A stretch of 64,000 bases of DNA from Ischnura elegans (Eukaryota; Arthropoda; Insecta; Odonata; Coenagrionidae): NCBI RefSeq assembly GCF_921293095.1, contig NC_060259.1, positions 30,635,812-30,699,811 of the forward strand, in the 5' to 3' direction. Numbering within the stretch: position 1 is the stretch's first letter; each line of letters begins with the position of its first letter. Under the pieces are notes generated by a model. That model saw only the letters and a program-made list of their open reading frames with translations, ran no database searches and was not told where the DNA came from. Below are positions 12,761 to 23,274 of the stretch, one piece after another. The position numbers and the translations under genes were made by a program.

Positions 12761-13130
12761 GACAATTACACTGAAAAAGTCATTCACAGGCATTTATACG
12801 AAAACCCAACGGAAAACTTCATCAGAGGCTTGATTATCGAATTGTTGAACGGTGATAGCGATGTAGTTGTCAAAGGCAACGTTATACAAACGATTTCGGG
12901 GCATACGTTTTAATTTTTGGTGTTTTCCTAGCGAATGATAAATTTGAAGATCTCTCAGACAAGAAAAAGACACTGTCAGCAGAACGTCTTCTTATTCAAA
13001 CACCCGACGGTGGCAATCCGACACAAACTTTGGCTACTTATACAACAACCACTCACTTGGTGCCCGAGAAAGCTTTTGTCATTTTAATTTCTGCTGTATT
13101 TATGTGTGTAAAAATATTTTTACACTTGTC
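12761..13130 (+). pseudogene. Broken coding-like cargo inside the hAT element
   Basis: After an acceptor-like TTATTATACAG, a frame from 12761 is open for 50 codons to a TAA at 12911-12913, with residues such as YENPTENFIRGLIIELLNGD. Near 12880-12900 a second, different frame takes over and stays open to about 13143, with residues such as FEDLSDKKKTLSAERLLIQ. Both halves look coding-like and abut in different frames, which suggests one coding sequence with a frameshift. I do not recognise the protein. It may be a captured host gene piece or a decayed transposon gene. Confidence 0.4.
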
Positions 13131-14983
13131 TCATGTAAAGACATAGTAGTTTTTACATTTCTAGAATCGGAATTAGTTATGCCTAAAATACTGCGATCGA
13201 ATAAAATTAGATGTGTAGGTCACATTTCTATTTAGTTTAGAAAAATATATACATTGTACGGTTAAATAACATTGATTTTCTTGCCTTCTGTGGCTAAAAA
13301 AATCTTTTATGGCCATACTGATAAACAGTCAAGCATGTAGCCATAGTCAAAACACGTAATAATTTTGAACAGGATATTTGGCTGAAATTCTCGTAAAATT
13401 ACTTTGCAAGTCATATTTAATTCGAATATTTTCATTTATAATTGATACTATATTCATCCCTGTACATCGCGGTGCGGCCAACAGCAGCCTCCTGCCCCCC
13501 GCCACAGGCTTTTCCCGGCAAGTGTGGCATAACTGTGTACGACACATTTTTCCACCGCCAATTTTAAAAATTTATTAAAATTGTAAAAAAATTAAGTACG
13601 ACTTTCTCTCCATAAGTTCTTACAATATGCAATACATTGAAATAATTATTAGCTAACAGCCGCGCTAGCCACATTGTTTTGCAATTACATGCGGATCAAA
13701 TGTTTCCGGACATGGCCTTAGAGATGGGACTCCAATAGGGTAATGAGATAGCAATACACGAAGATACTAATACCACCTCGAAATACCCTCTACCAATTAT
13801 GAACCGATTCGAATTTTTTCTCCCAGAAAAGATAAAATGCTGAGGCACGACTTTCATTTTCTCCGAGTATCTTCAAATGAGTGAGATAAAAAATTGAGGA
13901 TACCATGACTCTTCAGCTTACTGAGATTTTAGTGCCGATGACAGCACCACAGACTTCATAGTTAAGAAAAAAATGAAGTTGGCAGGATCTCAGAGGAGTT
14001 CAGCTTGAATAACTATATATGAATTATAATGAATATAATTATAAACACGTTTATGTCTCTCATGAAATTCACTAATTGTAAAAATTTTAGAATTTTAATA
14101 TATTTTTCTTACTTAATGCATACCATGGAGTTAGCACGGCGTGTGAAAACCTTTCACCAATGGAGTTGAAGCGATCGAAATAGAGGTAATTTAGGATTCC
14201 TCTCAGCTGCAATAAAAATTATACTGTCGTTGCCATCTTAGGAAAAATTTAGAAATGAAGGGCGCAGTAATATGTATTACTGAAGTAATATAAACGTGAA
14301 TTTTGTGATGGATTGCTAAAAAAAAACGGTAGAAAGAAAAAGGAAACAGCAATTTACGAAAGTCATACGCGATTTCTGGCGTTCTCGTAACGATCTATTA
14401 TGTTGTGCAGTATTGCTTACCGACGCGGAATAAGTCTCGTCATGCGTCCTAATTTTATATTTGTATAATGCAGTCTTTTGTTTACGATACTTCGATGCTT
14501 TCACAAGAGCAGAATGAAGAAAGACCTTGGAACCCTGAAGAAATCAAGAGGAAATAAATGCAGGAAATACCCAAAGCAAAAGATACCGAGCGAGCGGCTG
14601 ACCACCCAACGAAACACATTTTTGTAACACAATGCTGTGGCTCTCGAAAGTTTAGCCAGAACTTTTTTACATTAAAATAAGGCTCCAATTTTCCAAATTA
14701 ATTATCCCGGGAAACAAGGAAAAGTAGTCAGCCATTAACACTCCCTTACTTGGCTCCATAAGTGTCGCTCATGCATTCAGAAATTGGTTTTTCAGCAAAT
14801 ATTCTAGTTTATAATTTGATCATCTATCGAAAAGTTATTATTCAGCTGTATTTAAAATATATGCTTAAGAAAAACGTAAAATGTGTTTCGTCCTAACTGA
14901 AGGATATAGTTTTAAGCATAAACCTATAAACCTCTAGGCATAAAACTATACCAAATATCAATTGAGGACGTCCATCTAAATTT

Positions 14984-15145
14984 CGAGACTTTCGAGAGTC
15001 TCGTGGACGTGGTATCGTCTCGTCTCGTCAAAAGGTGGTCTCGTCTCGAGTCTCGTCTCGAATTCCACCCTACGGTCTCGTCTCGAGTCTCGTCTCGAAA
15101 ACGAGACGAGACTCGAGACGAGACGAGAAAGTCTCGAGTCTCGCG
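14984..15145. repeat. Right subterminal GAGAC/GTCTC array of the hAT element
   Basis: Mirror of the left array: runs of GTCTC and GAGAC, including a palindromic centre near 15090-15130, directly inside the right terminal repeat. It shares the motif GGTATCGTCTCG with the left array. Confidence 0.85.
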
Positions 15146-15162
15146 GCAACACTATAGGTGGG

Positions 15163-17359
15163 TAACAAGGGTCATGATTGAGATACATATTATCTACAGT
15201 TTTTTGTTTGTCTCGTCACATAATAAATTAATAATACTAATTTAGACACGCTAAATTATTATCTTTACTTTGACATGATATTTATTCCAGTAGTCACTAA
15301 CATTTTCGCAATCATTTATATTTTAGGTAGGTATACTTAATATATTTCTGGAATCAGCATTTAATATACATATATTAATAATCATTGAAAGCTCGATTGC
15401 CTAAATAGTAATCATAAATATATTTTCGATGGCTAAAAATCATTCATCAAAATTATTGATTTCTCAACTTGTTTTCCTATTAAAGAAATTTTGCTACATG
15501 GATATGTATAGAATGCAAGGGTCTAAAGCGAATAGGCGTTGCGGTTATTTCAGAACGGAAGCTAAAGATAGGAGGGAGATGGCTACATGATTCACAAAAT
15601 TTGAATTAACATCGTTTCACAGAAGCGATAGGCAAAGATTTTTGCAATATCCATTCTGATCAAAATGAGGTGGACCTTGGACATGGACGAGGAGAAAATT
15701 AACTTCCCCAACATAAAGAATTCAGGTCATGCATTGTCTTTAAGGATTGTAATCAAATTCGAGTTTGATATCCTTGTCCATAGAAATCATGAATACAAGG
15801 AAGATACGGTCAAACGCCCCTGCAAAACGCTATACTTAGTAGCGTGTTCCGAGAACTGGAGGCTTTCAAATTTAGCAATGCTTATTTTTCTTTGCAGATG
15901 AATATGCCCTTTATAGAAAGCTCGTTCAAACTGAGCCCTTAGGCTATTGATGAAAGACGAACTTTTGGTCACCATTCAATTCCAGCTTGAGCTTCCTGAA
16001 TGGATGTAGTTTCTGAATTCTTCCTTAACAATTTTTCTCCAATGAAATTGATTTCCGGCGTTGGAGTGCAAATAATTTGAATTCACTGGTTGCATTCAAT
16101 GAAACAAATTTGGCTTTTGAAAAAAAATTGTATCCTCCCCATTTCTTTCTCACTAAATATAAATCATTTCCTACGTGGAAGTGTAAAATTATAGTAATAA
16201 ACGACATGGGAATAATGAATCCAAAAAGCTGCAAGTCTAGCGCATTTTAACGAATCTTAGATTTTTAGGTATAATATTATATAAGCAAAAGGATTGATGC
16301 AAGTAACTGTGATTTAAAGTATTTCCAATCGGTCTCCAGGATAATTTTCTCCATAATACAGATTCAACGGTAATAATTAGTGTTTAGCTAGTTTTTTAAT
16401 GATAACACATCATATTTGATGCTATGTTTTCAATCAAAATGTGAAAGAGATTCCGTAGTCAAGCACAGCTGTACAAAAGTACGGTCCTGTCGTTCGCGCA
16501 AATAAAATCCACCAAGAAAAGCAGGCATCCGAAAAAGAATCCATTTTAGACTTCAGGATTGGTTATCGTACGTAGTACCTGGGTAAGAAACAGAAGTCTT
16601 CAGAACATATTGCTATTGCCGTATAAGTACATACTACTTTCAAACATTAATTTCCATTTGCATGAGCTCGTTACATACATTTCATTCGAAAAAGATTTCA
16701 CGAGCAAAAACTATATTTCGTGCAAAACTCTACAAATGTATTTCGTATTATTTCCTGTACGAGGAATAAGGCAGAAATGGCAATCATTTTTGCGGCATCC
16801 TCAGATTAAAAACCTGCACATTAAGAATTATTTTGCCCTGTAAGAGAGGCATTGAACTTGTTGTACCGGGATGTTAAAATCTTGACTAATCGTTGTAATG
16901 AATATCCAGGTAAATCATCTACTTTTCTTTCCTCGGTGCAATTCAATATTTTCTAATGAAATTCGCTTTTCATGAAGAGTGATAACACTTAACATAAAAT
17001 TTGATTTTCAATATTGAATGGTTGTGTTCTACGTAGCCTTAGGCAAAGTTGTTATAAAGCATTATTAATTTCTTATATGTTATATTTAATTTTGTTCTAT
17101 TTCAAAACGGTTGAACGTTATTTATCTGATGGGATATTATATTTATTTTGCTCGTAGGATTACTTATTACAATAGGGTTGGAGCTTATTATGCCAAATTC
17201 CCTATGCGTACACACGAAAAATTTATTAGTTTAGTTGCAGTTTCAGTGGTGGGAGACTTATTTCAAGACAATTTCCAGGGAAATAAGTTCAATAGCATGT
17301 TGATTAGGAGCACTTGGAGCTGGAGATCCTAATCTGCGCAAGTGAGTTGGCAACCTCAC
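15163..17359. other. AT-rich stretch, nothing firmly recognised
   Basis: No paired transposon ends or long frames. A strong acceptor-like site (TTTTTCTTTGCAG ending at 15898) opens a frame of only 16 codons, which is too short to call. Confidence 0.4.
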
Positions 17360-17451
17360 CGGATGCCTGCGAATTTAATCCAGACAAATGTGTCTCTGTT
17401 TTTGGCTCCTTCCGCCGATTCTGCCCATAATTCACCAGCTCCTGTTGCCAT
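17360..17451 (-). CDS. Candidate first coding exon, minus strand
   Basis: On the minus strand an ATG at 17451-17449 opens 30 codons plus two bases ending at a good donor (CATCCG|GTGAGG, GT at 17359-17358). The peptide starts MATGAGELWAESAEGAKNRD. The open frame continues upstream of the ATG, so it could also be an internal exon entered at an acceptor near 17480. It ends in phase 2, which fits the one-base start of the exon at 10643-10781. The family is not recognised. Confidence 0.3.
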
Positions 17452-18411
17452 AAATGGAGAATGAACGGGGAAGACCTTCCCTTCGAAAAAATGTTGGAAT
17501 TCATAGATAGCAGCGGAAATTTTCAGGTAGTAAAATAAAATTTATGGACACGCTTCCTCACAAAAACCAATCAAAATGCACCAAAGTATTTCCTCAACTG
17601 TCAGTTGTGACTTTTTAAAAGTTTGTTATTTTAAAAAATTATGAAATATTTTTGCACAAAATATTAGTTTTTACTGCATTTCTTCAATTTGATTTATTAT
17701 CGGCTTATTTTGTTCCTTGAAAAATGCTATTGAATCACTATTTCCACCATAAGTAGAAATTATTAATATTTTTTTTTCGTCTTTGACTGCTCGGTTTTTA
17801 TGGGATTGCTTTAAATTTTTTTCCATTGCCAAAATTCGTTTTTTCCAAAACAGTGCGATAAAACTCTGTTTGCTTTGGAGAACCGTGCATAATTTAAAGT
17901 TACTGAACAATTAAATATAAGCATGCTATGATGAGGAAATTTTCTGTTCTGCTTAAAATTTGTCAACTCTATCACATTTTTTCAATTTAACCTTTAGCTA
18001 AAAATAAAATGACTATAGAACTGACTCTATCTTTGCTTATGTACATACGGTCAAGTGGATGACGTCGAAGTTGCAGGTATCTAAATTTACTATTACTCTT
18101 TGTACCCCTGATACCAATTTGCTCAATTTACTATCTTTAGTTTTCATTTTAAAATTAAACTTTAGGCACCCACCATTGATAGAAATTGCTGCTTTTAACG
18201 TTCACGGTGAGTAGCGATAATTTCATGTCAATTGTCAATTGCTCATTGATATTTGAATGCCCAACTCATTTCCATAACCTGCCAATATTCGGTTTCTACT
18301 AAAGAGTAGCGATGGTCTACTGTGTAACGCGTGTCTCGAATAACGAGTGGAGACGGTTAAAAAGTCGTAACTTTTACAATTCGTGTCATTTTTCTAACTA
18401 TTTTCAATGTC
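17452..18411. other. AT-rich stretch, nothing firmly recognised
   Basis: No long frame or repeat. A 44 bp segment at about 18164-18207 has an acceptor (AACTTTAG) and a donor (CACG|GTGAGT), but it is too short to judge as a micro-exon. Confidence 0.4.
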
Positions 18412-19293
18412 AATACCTATTATGAAATTATGGAAAAACGGAATGCCTCATAGTTTTGCTGTTTTATATTATTTTAAGTTGAAATTTAATTATTTTTTTA
18501 GACACGTTCGATGCTCAATCTGTGCACGTAGCAAAGCACAGCGCTCACGTCCCACTTTATCATTTCATTCATATATTTATAGATATATGTCTGCGTAACG
18601 TTCCAGGGTTAAGGCTTTTAATCTTTAGACCGTCAATGATTAATATTATTTAATTTCTTCCAAGTTCAACCTAGTCGAAGGCATATTTTGAAATCACCGC
18701 AGTATGAATCCTTCCAATGATTGTATGAATGGAATTTTTGTTCTTTAACGCTCATATAAAATAGTAGCCAGTATTTTCAGCCTTAGAAATATAAAAATAG
18801 GAATTTAACGTATTAAGGACGTTAGATATGATATTTGCGGCATTTGACGTCGGGAGAAAAAGAGGCGACATAGGAGGTGCCCCATTAAGTAACTTTTAGC
18901 TGCAGTGTCCTCATTCCTGGTGCCTTTGAGCATGTTTAATCCATGATACTCTGAAAACTGACCGTAATTATGAGTATAACCATCTACTGAATTTCTAACC
19001 TTGTAAATGGATAGCTCTACTCTTCCATTTAACTCTTCGATTCGAGCTCTATATCCTGAAAAATAGTTCCTATGTACCTATGTCCTCATTCAGCATATTT
19101 TTACTACTACATGCATTTATCATAGAAAGAGGAATGAAATTTCCCAAGGAAAGTAAATTTTAGCCACCATTACATGTGAGGAATATGGAGATGGAAAGGC
19201 AGCTACGGTCAATCACCACACAACTTTATGAAATTATGGAAAAATGGAATACCTCATAGCTTTGCTGTGTCACATTATTTTACGTTGAGATTT
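18412..19293 (+). repeat. Direct repeat pair of about 75 bp (18412-18492 and 19223-19293)
   Basis: The block TATGAAATTATGGAAAAA...GGAAT.CCTCATAG.TTTGCTG...TTAA occurs twice in the same orientation about 0.8 kb apart, with roughly 85-90% identity by eye. The second copy ends just before the exon-like frame at 19353. The intervening DNA is AT-rich with no recognised gene. Confidence 0.65.
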
Positions 19294-19352
19294 AATTCTT
19301 AGTAATAAGGGTTTTTCGTCAACGTATCTTTACACGACTTTCTCCACTTCAG

Positions 19353-19658
19353 TTCTTTAACCTTTCCGTCAACAAGGAAACCAAGCTCTACTTCCTTCAA
19401 ATTTCTAGGAATCAACCAAAAATAGCTATAAATAACCGTAGCTGCGTCAAGAAATTCAAGCTGGCGTGCAGTAAGTTTGATATCTATGTCCTAAGGCACA
19501 AAATATATCCCCAGAATTTAGTGCACCACCCATTCATATATTTAAATTTTTCAGGAGATAAATGTAAAATTTCCACTTATAAGGCTATGGCATCAACTGA
19601 ATTAAAATTATATATGCCATTAATTGTTGTCGGATTTGATCTAGCTTGGTTAATTTAG
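19353..19658 (+). CDS. Candidate exon (102 codons open), possibly with a small intron
   Basis: A very good acceptor (CGACTTTCTCCACTTCAG, ending at 19352) leads into a frame open for 101 codons to TAG at 19656-19658, without needing an ATG. Residues include FFNLSVNKETKLYFLQISRN and CVKKFKLAC. A consensus donor (GTGCA|GTAAGT, GT at 19471) and a good acceptor (AATTTTTCAG ending at 19554) would remove exactly 84 bp (28 codons) and keep the frame, so the intron may be optional. The protein is not recognised. Length, splice sites and codon character make this one of the better host exon candidates. Confidence 0.42.
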   Translation, partial: FFNLSVNKETKLYFLQISRNQPKIAINNRSCVKKFKLACSKFDIYVLRHKIYPQNLVHHPFIYLNFSGDKCKISTYKAMASTELKLYMPLIVVGFDLAWLI

Positions 19659-20139
19659 ATTAGGTAAGAGTTATGACAGCCATCTGTGGCTAGGCAAGTG
19701 GCTATGCTCGATGCCGTAAATTTAGGAATTGAATTTCGCAAAATTATTTCCTGCTGTAAATATTTGTAGTGTAAAACTTTTTCGTGCACAAAAAGAGAAA
19801 TTATCTTTTGAATTCACATTCATCTCTCTCTGCGTACGTTTTTTTCCTGCAATAATCAGTTGCTTTATTTTTACATTCTCATATGTATTAGTTGTTTAAA
19901 AAGTTACCCGACAGTAGTGGTGAAAGGTTGCCATATCAATAAAAAAATTTCATTTCATGAATTATTATACTGTATGAGAGTATTATTTCTACTAACTATT
20001 ACTGATTGCTGTGTGTAAAAAAATCTGCAAAAATTGCCTGACACAGTGGAATTTGATCGTATTTGAATGTAATCGATTTATTTTATTCACCGCATATCGA
20101 TTGCCAAAATCCCAAGCCGAACCCTCGTAGCAACTAATA

Positions 20140-20545
20140 TTTGAAATAAGGATTCTCCAATCGGCGGCTTGATATGTTGTCCCACCCCACATTCAAATAG
20201 GTTTATAAAATTCTCCATTCGCGTCGCGGACGGGAAAAGCGATCCGCAATTTATAGTTGTGGTGACGTGGTCAATCTTCATCGTTAATATTATATATTGA
20301 AATAAAATATTTACACCATTATAATAACTGTGGAAAAAGGCAACTACGTACCTTTAATGTCAATATGTCAAACTTCCACTACATCACGCCTGTATCAGTT
20401 GAATTTAAATATTTAAATATAGCTAGAGTATATGGATTGCTCTCACTTTCTGTGGACATTTTTGAAATCCGATAAAAATACGCCGTAAGTGGCAATAAAA
20501 ATAAAGCTTCAACGGTACTGGATGGGGCCTCGTCTATGTTGTCGC
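20140..20545 (-). repeat. Dispersed unit of the ~330 bp repeat family, minus strand
   Basis: On the minus strand this contains the family landmarks in order: GACAACATAGACGAGGCCCC, a GCCACTT block, ATCGGATTTCAAAAATGTCC, and a CGTCCGCGACGCGAATGG block with a following AAA..C.ATTTGAATG.G. These match the tandem units at 51920-52840. The copy is more diverged and partly expanded. Confidence 0.6.
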
Positions 20546-20867
20546 CTTGCTCCCAACCCATCTTCTCAGATGTCCTGTTTTTATTCCATCCTCTCCCCTC
20601 TTGGTCCCAAACCAACCCCCTTAGATCCCTGCCCCACTCCCTCACTCCCGAGACGCTCCCTTAACGAAATTTTGCGGCCGGCTCCCCCCTCGTTACGGTC
20701 CCCGATTTCCGCAACCCAGTCAACGGCCAACCCTCGGGATTTCAAAGCGATCCAATGGAACAGAAATGCTGACGCCGTCGTGACGCTTTCCCCCGTCTGT
20801 CAATCGTCTTCGAGGAGCGGTAAATTAGCGACCGATAAAGCCACTTTAACATATTTCGATCCAGGAA

Positions 20868-21113
20868 ATGAAGAGGATTGGGAATTTCCTTCTGCTCTCG
20901 TTCATCCTGCTACCTATTGCAAGAGCTATTTTGAGGGAGGAAACCTCATTGAAAACAAATCAAACGGTTCCGGGGTGGAAGATGAGTGATATTAAATGCC
21001 GATATGGCCGCAGAAGCTTAATACCAGTCGTAAACTCTCCGATTCAAGAGTATAAAGCCGAAATAACCGTCGTTACAGTTGGGCGAATGCCAAGTTGTTT
21101 TTCGCTTGCATAG
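20868..21113 (+). CDS. Candidate secreted-protein first exon
   Basis: The ATG at 20868 opens an 81-codon frame whose first 20 residues (MKRIGNFLLLSFILLPIARA) are a textbook signal peptide: basic start, hydrophobic core, small residues at the cleavage site. The upstream 20540-20860 stretch is GC- and CpG-rich, as expected for a promoter or leader. A larger overlapping frame (20489-20989) covers the same DNA and is proline-rich and less gene-like. Where the exon ends is unclear; a weak donor (GTGATA) lies near 20988. The family is not recognised. Confidence 0.35.
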   Translation: MKRIGNFLLLSFILLPIARAILREETSLKTNQTVPGWKMSDIKCRYGRRSLIPVVNSPIQEYKAEITVVTVGRMPSCFSLA

Positions 21114-21343
21114 CTTAGCACATTTTCTTATCCTACGCGACGCAAGGAAGTAGAAAAAAATTGCGCCGCACGTAATGGTAGAGTAGCTATGAAGTTGGGA
21201 TATTGGCAGATGCTGCAAATATATTTTCATCTTTGTTAAGTATTTTCTGGAACCTATGCCACATTGGTTGCGATTTCTTGAGTTTTTGTAAAGACCACAG
21301 AAAAGTAAGATCTGATGCTTCCCCGGTGAATACAGTCAAAGAA

Positions 21344-21429
21344 GCTTCCAGCCGGGTGATCTCTTTCAATTCTGCCGACGTTTCACCACCTTCGTCGGCA
21401 AAATGAAGAAAAACCACCCGGCTGGAAGC
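21344..21429. repeat. Fold-back hairpin, 37 bp arms
   Basis: GCTTCCAGCCGGGTG at 21344-21358 is repeated inverted at 21415-21429, and pairing continues imperfectly inward to a GCCGACG/CGTCGGC stem. The loop region carries GACGTTTCACC, the motif shared with the other hairpins in the window. Confidence 0.7.
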
Positions 21430-21525
21430 CCGAATAGCCTTTTGTGACCACAGAAAAGGTTATTCATAATTGTTAAAAAGTACATGAGTTTATTTTGAGC
21501 AATATATTCATCTTTATTTTTTCAG

Positions 21526-21613
21526 AGATGGTGTCAAACTGATGAGCGCTGAAAGAGCACGAAAAAATTTTCCACGCCCTGTTAAAAAAATAATTGCCTA
21601 CGGTTATGACTAG
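21526..21613 (+). CDS. Candidate terminal exon, 28 codons
   Basis: An almost ideal acceptor (CATCTTTATTTTTTCAG, ending at 21525) is followed by one base of a split codon and 28 codons to TAG at 21611-21613. The peptide is basic and coding-like (DGVKLMSAERARKNFPRPVK). The preceding exon would have to end in phase 2. No family assignment; short enough that chance cannot be excluded. Confidence 0.33.
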
Positions 21614-22739
21614 ATATGTTCCTGTAGAATATGAGTGTGCAAATGCATGTTGCGAGAGAATTCATCATGCAATGCGCAATAAATATATGATGCAATATAA
21701 AGTCTGGTTATAATATGGTACTACCTTACCACTGCCTTTAATTTTCTTGCGCTAAATGCTTAAACTGTTGTTCATATTCGTACTTTCCGAAAAAAGGTAG
21801 ACGGAAAGGCTTTGCAGTTATTTAAATACCTTCAAGTCGATAGTTTTTTTCGCAAAAACAAAAAATAATCCATGTCTTTAAAATAATCCCAAATTATATT
21901 TCCTGATTAGTATAAAACTTAATAAAAACTTTCTCTCTAATGACATTACGTTATTCAAAATATTTTCCATGACATTGTTAAATAAACCTTATCTCTTTAG
22001 CTACCTATCCTGTAGGCTTACATAGTTGCTGCTAAAATCACAAAAATGCTTGGCAAAAAAGACCTTATCATCACACTATTGAATCTCAAATTGAAACCAT
22101 CTTTTTAAATATGTAACTTGACGTTTATTGGTTTGCTCAAAGCTTAGTGTAAGCTTTTTGGCTTGGTGATATTGAATTTGAAGGAAATTTTCCAATCTTC
22201 GCAACCATTGTCTGATCAGCCATTGCGTAAGAAGCCTCCCTAGCTTTCAGCTTTATTAAATACTATTCCCCCGGGCTTTATTGGGTAGGATACTCGGTCT
22301 TGTGTGTGATTTGGTATCGAAGGGGAGCCCGCCGTATGGTGATCAGACCTTCAGCTCCATGACTCACTTCTTCCCCCAGCAGAGTAAAGTAAGCCATTCC
22401 CCTGAAACGTCACTTGGGGACACGTAACATCTCCCCCTTGCGTTCCGCCTCATCTCAATTTCTGATGCTGGCCGTTGAAGGCCAGCTGTCGTGCCCTGCC
22501 TAGGTTATTGCCGTCGATAACGCGATGTTCCACTAATTTGAGTAAAACACCACTACAAGCCACAGCCATCCATAGTAATCCTTTTGCCCACGAATAGAGA
22601 AAAGTGGATTTTAGACCGGGTCAGAGAGTTTTCTGCCACAACACTTTATACCACCATCCAAAGCGGGCTATGGCAATTTAGTTAGTAACTATTATTCCTA
22701 TATTTTGAAAATGGGTAGCCATAGTGAGCTACCCATTTG
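21614..22739. other. AT-rich, then moderately GC-rich stretch without genes
   Basis: No coding-like frame recognised. 22260-22560 is richer in GC and may be a worn repeat. At about 22710-22738 there is a perfect 11 bp stem (AAATGGGTAGC / GCTACCCATTT) with an 8 base loop, next to the SINE fragment at 22740. Confidence 0.4.
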
Positions 22740-22815
22740 CACAACCACAAGAACTTTGGGCTCCTGATCGGATGGTGACGGGTTCGAACCCTGGGGGAAG
22801 TCTCCACTTAAAACA
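22740..22815 (+). repeat. tRNA-derived SINE fragment with good B box
   Basis: TGACGGGTTCGAACCCTGG (22776-22794) is a near-perfect tRNA B box, preceded by GGGCTCCTGATCGGATGG, resembling an anticodon-arm region. The A-box part is decayed. It lies directly upstream of the Harbinger MITE at 22845. Confidence 0.5.
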
Positions 22816-22844
22816 TCTTCGATCTCCGATATGGTCAACGGTAA

Positions 22845-23079
22845 AGGCCTGTTTACACGATACGTTAACACGTACGGGTTAATTCCTGTTTGCGTGAATG
22901 ATTTTTATGGACCGGAACGGAACATGTGCGAATGCATGAACCAAATTAGAACATGTTCTATTTTCTGTGCATGCATTTGCACAAGTTGTGTGGTTACACG
23001 GTACATTTTGGCGTTCATTCACTCATTCATATATTTAGACTTTAACCCGTACGTGTTGATGTACCGTGTAAACAGGCCT
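22845..23079. mobile_element. PIF/Harbinger-type MITE, copy 2 (235 bp)
   Basis: The terminal inverted repeats are about 39 bp with few mismatches, beginning AGGCCTGTTTACACG at both ends. The flanks carry an exact 3 bp TAA duplication (22842-22844, 23080-23082). It is homologous over its length to the element at 510-747, also with a TWA duplication. Non-coding; transposase must be supplied in trans. Confidence 0.87.
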
Positions 23080-23274
23080 TAAGAAACTAATTTGCCTATC
23101 CTGAAAGCACAAATTTCTCAAGCCCATGGCATAAGTCATGGGATAGCTCTAACGTGACCCACCCAAACCAAGCCACGGGTTGAATCCCTGAGTGATTGAT
23201 TTGTCACTCGCTTTGGCAGCGCCACTCTCGTGCAAGGCTATTTTGGCTGTTCCTCTTTAGTCTATTCCGGTGTG

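Larger units (their letters stand above)
10822..15154. mobile_element. 4.3 kb hAT-type element, apparently non-autonomous
   Basis: The ends are perfect 17 bp inverted repeats (TAGTGTTGCCGCGAGAC), flanked by an exact 8 bp direct duplication TAGGTGGG at 10814-10821 and 15155-15162. An 8 bp duplication and a YAGTGTTGCC end are characteristic of hAT elements. Inside each end is a 140-170 bp array of GAGAC/GTCTC pentamers. I found no hAT transposase motif inside, so it probably moved using an enzyme made elsewhere, or its transposase has decayed. The interior is AT-rich and includes a broken coding-like region at 12761-13130. Confidence 0.85.

Noticed and set aside
20489-20989. 166-codon open frame, the longest in the window
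   Set aside because: It begins inside a dispersed repeat unit, runs through GC-rich proline/serine-rich sequence, and has no recognisable domain. The overlapping signal-peptide frame at 20868 is more gene-like, though neither is proven.
22831-23082. 83-codon plus-strand open frame
   Set aside because: Same reason: it coincides with the second Harbinger MITE and ends in its TAA target duplication.
23160-23220. B-box-like GGGTTGAATCCC
   Set aside because: No A box at the right distance and no body shared with other SINEs in the window.
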